Shown in pieces: positions 8,821-17,190 of a stretch of 64,000 bases of DNA (position 1 is its first letter; each line of letters begins with the position of its first letter). The notes under the pieces are model-generated. The model had not been told where the DNA came from. It saw nothing but the letters and a program-made list of their open reading frames with translations, and did no database searches. The stretch is from Dehalobacterium sp040766325 (lineage in GTDB: Bacteria; Bacillota; Dehalobacteriia; Dehalobacteriales; Dehalobacteriaceae): NCBI GenBank assembly GCA_040766325.1, contig JAXGQR010000001.1, positions 310,001 through 374,000 on the forward strand. The letters are read 5' to 3'. Position numbers and translations under genes: made by a program.

Positions 8821-10046
8821 GTGCAAAAAGTTATCGTGATCGGTGGCGGGGCAGCCGGCATAATGGCCGCAATCGCGGCCAAAGAAAGAGGTGCCAATGT
8901 CACCTTGCTGGAAAAAATAAGCAAATCGGCAAAAAGATCCTTATTACCGGTAAGGGGCGCTGCAACATTACCAATGCAGGTACCATGGAAGATATCATTG
9001 CAAACATTCCGGGGAATGGGACATTTCTTTACAGTGCCCTACATCAACTCTCCAATTTTGATGTGATTGATCTTTTTCACCGTATTGGTGTACCTACCAA
9101 AACTGAAAGAGGAGGAGGTTTTCCTGTTTCCGATCGGGCTCAGGATGTGGTGGAAGCCTTAAGAGGATATCTTATCAAATTGGGTGTTGAGATCAAATAT
9201 GGACATATAGGAGAAGAGTTGGTTATTCAACAAGGTAAAATATCGGGGGTCAGGGTTAAGGAGGGCGGGTTCTTCCGGCAGATCGAGTTGTTGTCACCAC
9301 GGGAGGCGCATCTTATCCCGGTACCGGATCTACGGGAGACGGTTATCGGATGGCAGCACAGCGGTCACAAAATCATTCCTTTAAAACCATCCTTGGTTCC
9401 TTTGGAAACCGGGAATCATGGGTGAAAGAGCTTCAAGGATTAAGTTTGAAAAATGTGCGGGCTTCTGTGGTATCCGGAGAAAACACTTGCCTCTGAGTTT
9501 GGCGAAATGCTTTTTACCCACTTTGGCTTGTCGGGGCCGATTATATTAACATTAAGTAAATCCGTAGCCACTGCTTTAAAATCAGGGCAGCGTCTTTCTC
9601 TCGTCATCGATTTAAAACCGGCTTTATCATCTGAACAGTTGGATCATCGTATCCAAAGGGATTTTCAGAAGTTTTCAAGAAAAATTCTTGCCAATGCTCT
9701 AGGTGACCTTTTGCCAAAATCTTTAATACCTGTCTTTCTCCTGATGGTATCTGTGCCTCAGGATAAATTTGTTCACCAGATAACTAAGGAGGAACGAGAG
9801 GAAATCGTTTATTTGTTGAAACATTTTACAATGACCATAGCCGGAGCTCGCCCGGTGGCAGAAGCTATTGTAACTGCGGGAGGCGTTCACGTAAAGGAAA
9901 TAAATCCCAAAACCATGGAATCAAAAATTGTATCAGGACTTTACTTTGCCGGGGAGGTATTAGATATTGACGGATTCACGGGAGGCTATAATCTCCAAGC
10001 CGCGTTTTCTACCGGTTGGACAGCGGGAAGATCTGCTGCCGAATAA
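8821..10046 (+). pseudogene. HI0933-family NAD(P)/FAD-dependent oxidoreductase, multiple frameshifts
   Basis: Flavoprotein of the HI0933/YhiN family (BaiN-like). The N-terminus has the FAD-binding GGGAAGIMAAIAA motif, and the C-terminus has the family ending DIDGFTGGYNLQAAFSTGWTAGR. The normal protein can be followed through all three frames, but at least five indels break it: the A run at 8912-8917, near 9277, near 9365, near 9411 and near 9479. All are explained by loss of one or two bases, mostly in short homopolymers. Repaired, it would be about 410 residues, typical for the family. As given, no product is made. Starts at GTG 8821, seven bases after the FAH stop. Confidence 0.85.
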
Positions 10047-10118
10047 AAAATCTTTGACCTGCATATCTTATAAAGATATCGGATGAAATAATCTTTATAA
10101 GATGGGCGGTGCAAAGTT

Positions 10119-10625
10119 ATGGCGCAGTGGAAAAAGAACTGGGATCATAATATTTGGCAGATGCTTAACCGAGGAGAAAAAATTCTGGTACGTTTTCTTA
10201 TCCTGAGCTTGGTATTATTGGTCATAGCCCAATCCCTTCTTACCTCCGATCCCATGCGCTTTTATTTAAGCTGGGCCGAAAGATTAGAAGGTGAGCCTAT
10301 ATCAGAGTGGTCTGAACCATCAGCTCGAGTGCTAGATACAGAATCTCCTCTTTTTGCTCATCTGACCATTGAGTTGCAGGATTTTTCTTCCTTAGCCAAG
10401 GCAAAACTTTATATTAATGGGAAAGAAATTGCTGATTTTCGTGATAAAAAAATTACAGTAAAGGTAGCACCCCAAGACGCTATTTCCGTAGACGGATCCT
10501 TTTATCATCGCCCCTTAACTTTTCTCATTACGGAAAGCTCATCTAATGTTTCTGTTCCAGCTCTTCATCAACAAATAATAACTAATAGCTCTAGAGAGTC
10601 CTTTCCCCAGGTTAAGTTTAAATAG
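10119..10625 (+). CDS. Hypothetical membrane-anchored protein
   Basis: I do not recognise this gene. The 168-residue product has a charged N-terminus with several Trp and Lys residues, one membrane helix (about residues 25-41, LILSLVLLVIAQSLL) and a larger extracytoplasmic part that looks beta-rich. The segment AKLYINGKEIADFRDKKITVKV resembles an Ig-like or PEGA-like strand pattern. ATG 10119 follows GGGCGGTG. It lies between the flavoprotein and the HutP-family gene, and a promoter and hairpin follow it, so it probably ends the upstream unit. Confidence 0.7.
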   Translation: MAQWKKNWDHNIWQMLNRGEKILVRFLILSLVLLVIAQSLLTSDPMRFYLSWAERLEGEPISEWSEPSARVLDTESPLFAHLTIELQDFSSLAKAKLYINGKEIADFRDKKITVKVAPQDAISVDGSFYHRPLTFLITESSSNVSVPALHQQIITNSSRESFPQVKFK

Positions 10626-10628
10626 CTG

Positions 10629-10657
10629 TTGCTATTTCTAGCGCAAATTTCTATAAT
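10629..10657 (+). promoter_or_regulatory. Candidate sigma-A promoter of the hutP-like gene
   Basis: TTGCTA (10629-10634), 17-base spacer, perfect TATAAT (10652-10657). The predicted transcript would start near 10664 and read through the hairpin at 10712-10731 before reaching the HutP-family gene. Confidence 0.6.
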
Positions 10658-10711
10658 AGTATTGCAGGATGGAAGGATGGATGAATAGAATAGATGATAT
10701 AGTAAATTGTT

Positions 10712-10745
10712 GCACTCCTGCCAAGGAGTGCTGTTTTATTTTACG
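10712..10745 (+). terminator. Terminator or attenuator in the hutP-like leader
   Basis: Eight-base stem GCACTCCT (10712-10719), loop GCCA, AGGAGTGC (10724-10731), then TGTTTTATTTT. It lies between the promoter at 10629-10657 and the HutP-family gene. Three TAG triplets (10680-10703) lie just upstream. It may end the upstream transcript, attenuate hutP, or both. Confidence 0.65.
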
Positions 10746-10810
10746 CCGGTTTTTAACATGGTAAGTGTTAAAGAATACCCGTTAATCCTATTTTATAAGG
10801 GGGAATTTCT

Positions 10811-11236
10811 ATGAATCAGATTGGAAGTAAAAAAGTTGCCGGCATCGCAATTAAATTAGCTTTGTCAGAAAGCCGTGATGAGGAATACGCACTAAAAAAA
10901 AGTTATCGGGCGGAGGGCATCGCGACTGCTGCAGTGGATTACGGAGGAGAATTTTTGTCCTCGGTGGCAAAAATTATCGAACGAGCGGTTGTGGCAGCAA
11001 AAAGAGAAGGGGTTATCAAGGATACCCATGCTGGTGAAGGGGCAGTAGCAGGAGCTACCCATGATGCCTTAACCCAAATTATGCCGAAATCCATCGGATT
11101 GAATATTGGCGGAAAAATCGGTATTGCTCGTTATCGAGATCATATCAGTGTGGCCGTTTTTTTTGGTATCGGCATGATCCATTTGGATGATATTGCCGTC
11201 GGTTTAGCGCATCGGGCTGTAACTCAGGAGTCTTAA
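10811..11236 (+). CDS. HutP-family RNA-binding regulator
   Basis: Member of the HutP family; in B. subtilis HutP binds UAG-rich RNA with histidine and Mg2+ to prevent termination in the hut operon. The family core is visible: EGAVAGATHDALT, then IGLNIGGKIGIARYRDHISVAVF and the C-terminal GMIHLDDIAVGLAHRA. The 141-residue length is close to that of HutP (about 150). No hut genes are nearby. The context is the aromatic operon, so the regulated target is uncertain; its own leader is a candidate. GGGGG precedes the ATG. Confidence 0.85.
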   Translation: MNQIGSKKVAGIAIKLALSESRDEEYALKKSYRAEGIATAAVDYGGEFLSSVAKIIERAVVAAKREGVIKDTHAGEGAVAGATHDALTQIMPKSIGLNIGGKIGIARYRDHISVAVFFGIGMIHLDDIAVGLAHRAVTQES

Positions 11237-11286
11237 AGGGCACAAATAAGACCACCGATACATAGTTGAAAGGGAGGACCATTTAA

Positions 11287-11652
11287 ATGGCAGTTAGAGG
11301 AATAAGGGGTGCTATATCAGTAGAAAATAATTCACAGGAAACAATCAGCCAGGCAACGCGGGAACTAATATCTGAGATCATCAAAAAAAATCAGATTGAT
11401 ACCAAAGATATCGCTGGTGCATTTTTTTCGGTAACTCGTGATTTAGATGCCCAATTTCCGGCGCGTACAGCGCGAGAAATAGGGTGGGAAAATGTGCCGA
11501 TGATGTGTACCTGGGAAATGGACGTGCCCGGTAGTATGAAGGGGATTATTCGAGCAATGATCCTTTGGAATACAGAATTAACTCAAGATGAGATTAAACA
11601 TATTTATCTGAAAAGAGCCACAGCGCTTCGTCCAGATTTAGTTGAGAGGTGA
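11287..11652 (+). CDS. aroH: Chorismate mutase, AroH type
   Basis: Monofunctional chorismate mutase of the AroH fold, which rearranges chorismate to prephenate for phenylalanine and tyrosine. The 121-residue product has VRGIRGAISVENNS at the N-terminus (Arg7-type active-site arginine) and the family core SVTRDLDAQFPARTARE, followed by ENVPMMCTWEMDVPGS. The length matches the B. subtilis enzyme. The ATG has a clear GGGAGG site. Its stop codon lies five bases before the start of the next gene, so they are cotranscribed. Confidence 0.95.
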   Translation: MAVRGIRGAISVENNSQETISQATRELISEIIKKNQIDTKDIAGAFFSVTRDLDAQFPARTAREIGWENVPMMCTWEMDVPGSMKGIIRAMILWNTELTQDEIKHIYLKRATALRPDLVER

Positions 11653-11656
11653 TAAA

Positions 11657-12214
11657 ATGAGAGTATATATGACAGGAATTCAAACAATGGAAGATGCCAA
11701 AAGGGCAGTGGATTTAGGGGCAGTTGCCTTGGGGATTAGAATCGGTTATAAAAAGGATATGGGCGAGGTACATCCGGAACGAGCACGAGAAATATTCTTT
11801 TCTTTACCGGTATTTGTTTCCCGAACAGGAATTTTTGCCGATGAAAAAAGACATGTTATCCAAGAATTAGTGACTTTTTGCCGTCTCGATACCTTGCATT
11901 TTATAGGTCATGAACAACCTGCCGATCTCGAAAGATATTCGGAGCATGTGCTAAAAACTTTTAATAAAAATAATGTGCCGCTGCTGAATGATTACTGTCA
12001 GCAGGACATTCTTTCGGGCATTGTGCTCTCTTTGGATCAAAAACCTGTTTCAGAAATTACTCCTCAGTTGTTGGGAGATAGAGTTCTCTTGCTGGATGGT
12101 TCTTTCAGTAGGGTTGAATGGGTGGCTGAAATTTTAAAACATGCACCTTTTGCGATCCAATTTGATGTAACGAAGAATAAATGGGAAGATGCAGAATTTT
12201 TAGCTGCTTTTTAA
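11657..12214 (+). CDS. Phosphoribosylanthranilate isomerase (TrpF)-like protein, active site degenerate
   Basis: Similar to the N-terminal two thirds of TrpF: the pattern ITxxEDAxxAVxxGAxALG, then SLPVFVSRTGIFADE and LDTLHFIGHE. However, the catalytic cysteine of the VKICGI motif is Thr6 (VYMTGI). The phosphate-binding GG(S/T)G loop after the LLD motif is missing (LLLDGSFSRVEW), and the C-terminal SGGL and DVSSGVE motifs are absent. The protein is about 185 residues against about 205 for TrpF. It probably does not isomerise phosphoribosylanthranilate. No trp genes are nearby; it sits in the aro operon. ATG 11657 is chosen over TTG 11642 because of GAGAGGTG upstream. Confidence 0.75.
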   Translation: MRVYMTGIQTMEDAKRAVDLGAVALGIRIGYKKDMGEVHPERAREIFFSLPVFVSRTGIFADEKRHVIQELVTFCRLDTLHFIGHEQPADLERYSEHVLKTFNKNNVPLLNDYCQQDILSGIVLSLDQKPVSEITPQLLGDRVLLLDGSFSRVEWVAEILKHAPFAIQFDVTKNKWEDAEFLAAF

Positions 12215-12237
12215 AGAAAAGCTGTGGGGGGATTGAT

Positions 12238-13272
12238 GTGATTGTTGTTATGAACCATGGTGCCGAGAAGGAGCTAACGGAAAAAATAATCGAAAGATTG
12301 AAAAAAGAAGGTTTTGACATTCATATTTCTCACGGTGTAGCACGTACGATTATCGGAGCTGTGGGAGATAAGACAAAGATCAGCTACCCCTCTCTTGAGG
12401 CCATGTCGGGGGTGGAAAAGGTGGTTCCTATACTTCATCCTTACAAATTAGCCAGTTTAGAGTATAAACCGGAAAGAACGAGGATTTTGGTTCGAGATGT
12501 AGAAATTGGTGGAGATAAAACAGTGATCATTGCCGGACCCTGTGCGGTGGAGAGCCGTGATCAATTGATTAATACGGCTCGGATTGTCAAAAAAGCAGGA
12601 GCAGTAATGCTACGGGGTGGAGCCTTTAAGCCTCGTACCTCACCCTACTCTTTTCATGGCATGGAAGAAGAAGGATTAAAAATTTTAGCGGAAGCTCGGG
12701 AAATCACCGGGATGCCTATTGTGACCGAAGTTATGGATACAAAAAATCTAGATCTGGTGGCACAATATGCGGATATTTTACAAATCGGCGCTCGGAACAT
12801 GCAGAATTTTTTCTTACTTCGAGAAGCAGCGCTTACAAACAAACCGATTCTCCTGAAACGGGGACCGGCCGCGACAATAGAAGAGTGGCTTTTGGCCGCG
12901 GAACACATTATGGCTGCGGGCAATCATCAGGTGATCCTGTGTGAACGAGGAATTCGCACCTTTGAAACAGGAACGAGAAATACATTAGATTTAAGTGCTG
13001 TACCCTTGCTGAAACAGTTAACTCACTTGCCGATTATTGTGGACCCCAGTCATGGCACAGGAAAGTGGTCCTTGGTTACTCCGATGTCAAAAGCAGCCCT
13101 TGCTTGCGGGGCCGATGGTTTGATGATTGAAGTGCATCCCTGCCCTGCCGAAGCCTTATCTGACGGACAACAATCTCTAACTGAAGAAAATTTTCAAAAA
13201 CTCATTGAGGAAGTAGCGGCTATTGCTCACACGATAAAAAGACCCTTAGCCGGGATTGAAGACCATGAATAA
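12238..13272 (+). CDS. aroF: 3-deoxy-7-phosphoheptulonate (DAHP) synthase
   Basis: Condenses phosphoenolpyruvate and erythrose-4-phosphate to DAHP, the first step of the shikimate pathway. The 344-residue product has an N-terminal ferredoxin-like regulatory domain (about residues 1-70, IVVMNHGAEKELTEKIIERL) and a KDO8P synthase-like barrel. The barrel motifs include IAGPCAVES, RGGAFKPRTSPYSF, LLKRGPAATIEEW and VDPSHGTGKW. The start is GTG 12238, preceded by GGGGGG; ATG 12250 is possible. The last eight bases overlap tyrA. Confidence 0.95.
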   Translation: MIVVMNHGAEKELTEKIIERLKKEGFDIHISHGVARTIIGAVGDKTKISYPSLEAMSGVEKVVPILHPYKLASLEYKPERTRILVRDVEIGGDKTVIIAGPCAVESRDQLINTARIVKKAGAVMLRGGAFKPRTSPYSFHGMEEEGLKILAEAREITGMPIVTEVMDTKNLDLVAQYADILQIGARNMQNFFLLREAALTNKPILLKRGPAATIEEWLLAAEHIMAAGNHQVILCERGIRTFETGTRNTLDLSAVPLLKQLTHLPIIVDPSHGTGKWSLVTPMSKAALACGADGLMIEVHPCPAEALSDGQQSLTEENFQKLIEEVAAIAHTIKRPLAGIEDHE

Positions 13273-14380
13273 AAAAAGATTACTTAATCAAATTACAATC
13301 ATTGGGCTAGGACTTATTGGAGGATCTTTTGGCTTAGCTTTAAATAAAAAAGGACAAATTCCGACCATTGTTGGTTATGATCTTAATATCGCATCCGTTC
13401 AAAAAGCAGTTGCCATGGGAGCGGTTCATTGGGGTACCTCAAGTCTGAAATTGGCTGTACAAGACGCGGATCTGGTGATCATGGCTGTACCTGTGGGTCA
13501 AATAAAAAAAACTTCCCTTTCCATATTGAACTTTCTCAAAGAAGGTTGTGTCATCTTTGATGTCGGCAGCACTAAGGAAAACCTGATTAAGGAAATAAGT
13601 ACAATTTTACCTCCCCATATCTCTTTTATCGGAGGTCATCCCATGGCTGGTTCTGAAAGAGCCGGGATATCAGGCGCCAAAGATTATCTTTTTGAAAATG
13701 CGATATATGTTATTACTCCAAAGGCAGAGGAAAAACCGGAAAGCCTGGGAAAAGCACTTTATGTCATTGAATTAATCGGAGCCAAGCCCAAAATCATGTC
13801 TCCGGAAATTCATGATCAGGCTGTGGCAGGAATAAGCCACTTACCTTATCTCGTTGCAGTAAGCCTAGTACAAACGGTGGCAGAACTGGAAAGGAAAATT
13901 CCCGATGCACCGATACTTGCGGCAGGAGGTTTTCGGGATACCACCCGCATCGCCGGGGGGGATGCTGTTATGTGGCGTGATATTTCTTTATCGAATCAAA
14001 AAAATCTGATAAAAATGATTGATTCTTTTCAAAAACAGCTTGAAAAAGTGAAAGAATATCTCATCAAGGGTTCGGGGGATCAGCTGGAAAAGCTTTTTTT
14101 ATCATCCAAAGCACTACGGGAAAAGATTCCTGTTTCATCTCAGGGAGTTTTACCTCAAGTATATGAATTATCGATTTCCATACCGGATCAACCGGGGATG
14201 TTATCTTTGATCACCGGAAGTTTAGGAGAGGCAGATGTTAATATTGCGGAAATCGAGGTGCTGCGGGTACGGGAAAATCATGAGGGAGCCATTCGTCTTG
14301 CTTTTCAGCAGCAGTCTGATTTAGATAAGGCTCTGATCATCCTGAAAGATAAAGGTATTTCGGTAAGCGTAAGAGAATAA
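13265..14380 (+). CDS. tyrA: Prephenate dehydrogenase with C-terminal ACT domain
   Basis: NAD-dependent oxidative decarboxylation of prephenate to 4-hydroxyphenylpyruvate, towards tyrosine. The dinucleotide-binding motif is IIGLGLIGGSFGLAL, followed by the catalytic region GGHPMAGSERAGISGA and the dimerisation segment HLPYLVAVSLVQTV. The last 70 residues (ELSISIPDQPGMLSLITG) form an ACT domain, consistent with feedback by an amino acid. ATG 13265 overlaps the end of aroF by eight bases. Length about 371 residues. Confidence 0.95.
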   Translation: MNKKRLLNQITIIGLGLIGGSFGLALNKKGQIPTIVGYDLNIASVQKAVAMGAVHWGTSSLKLAVQDADLVIMAVPVGQIKKTSLSILNFLKEGCVIFDVGSTKENLIKEISTILPPHISFIGGHPMAGSERAGISGAKDYLFENAIYVITPKAEEKPESLGKALYVIELIGAKPKIMSPEIHDQAVAGISHLPYLVAVSLVQTVAELERKIPDAPILAAGGFRDTTRIAGGDAVMWRDISLSNQKNLIKMIDSFQKQLEKVKEYLIKGSGDQLEKLFLSSKALREKIPVSSQGVLPQVYELSISIPDQPGMLSLITGSLGEADVNIAEIEVLRVRENHEGAIRLAFQQQSDLDKALIILKDKGISVSVRE

Positions 14381-14424
14381 ACAATGTAAGTGGTGTTACA
14401 CCGGAAGCATAAGGGGAGTGGAAT

Positions 14425-15720
14425 ATGGAAGAATTGATTAAGGGTTCAAACAAAAAAATTCAAGGTAAAATCAAAATACCGGGAGATAAATCCATATCCC
14501 ATCGTACTGTTCTTTTGGGCAGCATAGCGAAGGGCACTACGGAAGTAGAGGGTTTTCTCATGGGGCAGGATTGTCTTAACACGGTGGATTGTGTGCAAAA
14601 ATTGGGCATTGATATAATAGTGCATCCATCCGGTAAGCTTACGATCTACGGAAAAGGCCTTCGTGGGTGGAAAGAGCCTCTAGAGGTGCTGGATGCAGGA
14701 AACTCAGGAACTACTTTTCGTCTTCTCCTTGGTTTATTAGCAGGACAATCCTTCCATAGCATTATCAAGGGAGATGATTCCTTAAGCAGCCGACCTATGG
14801 AACGTGTGGTTAAGCCTCTTACTTTAATGGGAGCCACAATCGACGGGCGTGAAAAAGCGACTAAGGCACCCTTGGCTATTCGCGGAGGAAATTTACATTC
14901 CATCACTTATTCATCTCCGGTGGCCAGCGCACAAGTGAAGTCGGCTGTTTTGTTAGCCGGGTTATATACGGATGGAATCACCACGGTGCACGAACCGGAA
15001 AAGTCCCGAGATCATACGGAAAGAATGTTAAAATCCTTTGGAGCAGAAATTTCATTACAGGATAAAACGTCCTCTGTGCGCGGATTTCCTGAACTGGAAG
15101 GTCAAAAAATTATTGTGCCTGGTGATATTTCCTCAGCCGCTTTTTTTATGGTGGCAGCAGCCATTACACCCGGTTCGGAAATTTTACTGGAGCATGTGGG
15201 CATTAATCCTACGCGCAAAGGAATCATTGATGTGCTTCAAAAAATGGGCGCCAAAATTCACCTGGTAAATCAAAGAACAGAGGCAGGTGAACCGGTAGCC
15301 GATATCGTAATACAATATAGTCAGCTTCATGGTGTAACGATAGGAGGAGAGGAAATTCCCCGTCTGATTGATGAAATCCCCATCCTTGCAGTGGCAGCCG
15401 GTTTTGCAGAAGGAGAAACCGTAATCAAAGATGCCGGCGAATTAAAGGTCAAAGAAACCAATCGTATTGACGCTATAACATCACAGCTGGCTTTAATGGG
15501 GATGGATATTATACCCCAAAAAGACGGGATGATTATCCGTGGAGAGGGAGACCGGGTTTTAAAAGGTGCTATGGTTAACAGTTTTTTTGATCATCGCATT
15601 GCGATGGCTCTAGCAGTAGCCGGCACGCGGGCACAGGGAGAGACCGTGATTAAACACGGGGAATGTGTAAACATTTCTTTTCCTGAATTCTTTCATCTTT
15701 TAAGAGCGTTTGCTCACTAG
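14425..15720 (+). CDS. aroA: 3-phosphoshikimate 1-carboxyvinyltransferase (EPSP synthase)
   Basis: Transfers the enolpyruvyl group from phosphoenolpyruvate to shikimate-3-phosphate. The 431-residue protein has the motifs IPGDKSISHRT, DAGNSGTTFRLLLG, SRPMERV, KSAVLLAGLY, and EIPRLIDEIPILAVAA near the C-terminus, with DHRIAMALAVAG at the end. The sequence between the N-terminal motifs is GNSGTT (class II-like rather than GNAGTA), so glyphosate sensitivity cannot be judged with confidence. GGGGAG precedes the ATG. The upstream aro genes and the downstream cmk are the usual neighbours in Clostridia. Confidence 0.95.
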   Translation: MEELIKGSNKKIQGKIKIPGDKSISHRTVLLGSIAKGTTEVEGFLMGQDCLNTVDCVQKLGIDIIVHPSGKLTIYGKGLRGWKEPLEVLDAGNSGTTFRLLLGLLAGQSFHSIIKGDDSLSSRPMERVVKPLTLMGATIDGREKATKAPLAIRGGNLHSITYSSPVASAQVKSAVLLAGLYTDGITTVHEPEKSRDHTERMLKSFGAEISLQDKTSSVRGFPELEGQKIIVPGDISSAAFFMVAAAITPGSEILLEHVGINPTRKGIIDVLQKMGAKIHLVNQRTEAGEPVADIVIQYSQLHGVTIGGEEIPRLIDEIPILAVAAGFAEGETVIKDAGELKVKETNRIDAITSQLALMGMDIIPQKDGMIIRGEGDRVLKGAMVNSFFDHRIAMALAVAGTRAQGETVIKHGECVNISFPEFFHLLRAFAH

Positions 15721-15764
15721 ACACCTTTGTTGTGTTAGATTTTTGACAAAATTTAGATGAGAGC

Positions 15765-15793
15765 TTGCTTCAACTTAAGGCAAGTTATATAAT
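15765..15793 (+). promoter_or_regulatory. Candidate sigma-A promoter for cmk
   Basis: TTGCTT (15765-15770), 17-base spacer, TATAAT (15788-15793), about 40 bases before the cmk ATG. It would allow cmk-plsC to be expressed without the aro genes. Confidence 0.55.
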
Positions 15794-15833
15794 TTCATTC
15801 GAGATAAAGATTAAATAGGCACAGGAGGGTACA

Positions 15834-16502
15834 ATGCCTAAAAAGGTAATTGCCATTGACGGACCGGCAGGTGCGGGAAAAAGCACGGTAGCTCGCTTAG
15901 TGGCAGAAAGGTTAAACTATCTATATATTGATACTGGTGCCATGTACCGGGCTCTTACCTATAAAGCGATGATGAAAAAGATTCCTTTAGAGGACGAAGT
16001 TTTACTTACCGAATTGGCGGAAAATACAGAGATTACCTTGACCAATCAGGGGAATCAAGTTAGAGTTTTTTGTGATGGAAGAGACATTACTCAGGAAATC
16101 AGAGATCCGAAAGTATCTGAAAATGTTTCCCGCGTGGAACTAGTTCCCGGAGTCCGCAGAAAAATGGTTAATATGCAACAGCGTTTAGCTGAGCTAGGTG
16201 GTGTGGTCATGGATGGCCGGGATATTACCACAGTTGTTTTACCCCAGGCTGATTGTAAAATATTCCTAACTGCTTCCGTTGAAGAACGGGGTAAAAGGCG
16301 TTGTCGGGAATTAGCTCAAAAGGGATATAAGGTTTCCCGGGAACAGGTACAAAAGGATATTTATCAAAGAGATATGTTGGACACACAACGCAAAATCAGT
16401 CCTTTAATACAAACACCTGATGCTTTTTATATTGATTCAACCGGACTTTCCATTGAAACCATCGTTGAAAAAGTTATTGAGCGATGCAAGAAGGGAGAGT
16501 GA
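15834..16502 (+). CDS. cmk: Cytidylate kinase
   Basis: Phosphorylates CMP and dCMP with ATP. The 222-residue product starts with the P-loop IDGPAGAGKSTVARLVAERL, followed by YIDTGAMYRALTYKA and the lid region. The CMP-binding segments VMDGRDITTVVLPQADCK and DMLDTQRKISPLI are conserved. ATG preceded by AGGAGG. plsC follows four bases after the stop. Confidence 0.95.
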   Translation: MPKKVIAIDGPAGAGKSTVARLVAERLNYLYIDTGAMYRALTYKAMMKKIPLEDEVLLTELAENTEITLTNQGNQVRVFCDGRDITQEIRDPKVSENVSRVELVPGVRRKMVNMQQRLAELGGVVMDGRDITTVVLPQADCKIFLTASVEERGKRRCRELAQKGYKVSREQVQKDIYQRDMLDTQRKISPLIQTPDAFYIDSTGLSIETIVEKVIERCKKGE

Positions 16503-16506
16503 AAGT

Positions 16507-17100
16507 TTGTACGCAATATTCAAAAGAATTTGTCTCATTGTGCTATTGCTTTTCGGGCGGTGGAAAGTTGAGGGTAGAGAGCATGTACCAAAAGAAGGTC
16601 CTCTTGTTGTTGTCAGCAATCATACCAGTTATTGGGACCCGGTTTTGGTTGGCTGTGCCCTACCTCGAGAAGTACGTTTTATGGCTAAAGCCGAGTTATT
16701 TTCTTATCCTATTTTAAAGAATATCCTTCATGCAGTAAGAGCATTCCCTATCAAAAGAGGCACGTCTGATCGCACTGCCCTTAGAATGGCCATTAAATTG
16801 CTTCAAGAAAACGAGGTCATTGGAATTTTTCCTGAGGGAACGAGAAGTAAATCGGGAACACTTCTTCCTTTTAAATCGGGTATTAATATGATCGCTTACA
16901 AAGCAAACAGCCCAATTCTGCCTATAGCTGTAATTAACTCATCAAGAGTTCTTTTGGGGTGGCGTTATCCGGTACGAGTCATCATTGGGGAGGCAATCTC
17001 TTTTCCTAAAGCGGAGGAAAGACCCTCCAAAGAAGAATTAGAAGCCTTAAACAATAAAATTTGGCAGTCTGTTTATGATTTACTTTCGAAAAATCAATAA
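16507..17100 (+). CDS. plsC: 1-acyl-sn-glycerol-3-phosphate acyltransferase
   Basis: Membrane-associated acyltransferase that makes phosphatidic acid from lysophosphatidic acid and acyl donor. The catalytic motif NHTSYWD (NHX4D) and the motif FPEGTRS are present, with the hydrophobic N-terminal segment AIFKRICLIVLLLFG anchoring it to the membrane. TTG 16507 is preferred: AAGGGAGAG ends eight bases upstream, and the earlier in-frame extension overlaps cmk and has no similarity to the family. Length about 197 residues. Confidence 0.93.
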   Translation: MYAIFKRICLIVLLLFGRWKVEGREHVPKEGPLVVVSNHTSYWDPVLVGCALPREVRFMAKAELFSYPILKNILHAVRAFPIKRGTSDRTALRMAIKLLQENEVIGIFPEGTRSKSGTLLPFKSGINMIAYKANSPILPIAVINSSRVLLGWRYPVRVIIGEAISFPKAEERPSKEELEALNNKIWQSVYDLLSKNQ

Positions 17101-17132
17101 TTTAGGCAGGAATATTTGTTTTTTTAACGAAA

Positions 17133-17162
17133 TTAATTATGATTGTAAAAATTTGATATAAT
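17133..17162 (+). promoter_or_regulatory. Candidate extended -10 promoter for ispH-rpsA
   Basis: TGATATAAT (17154-17162, TG-n-TATAAT) about 30 bases before the TTG start; the -35 (TTAATT, 17133-17138) is weak. Confidence 0.4.
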
Positions 17163-17190
17163 AATACTGAAGATATTGGAGTGGAAATGA

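Noticed and set aside
16420..16506. N-terminal extension of plsC inside cmk
   Set aside because: No ribosome site, no similarity to the family; TTG 16507 is well placed.
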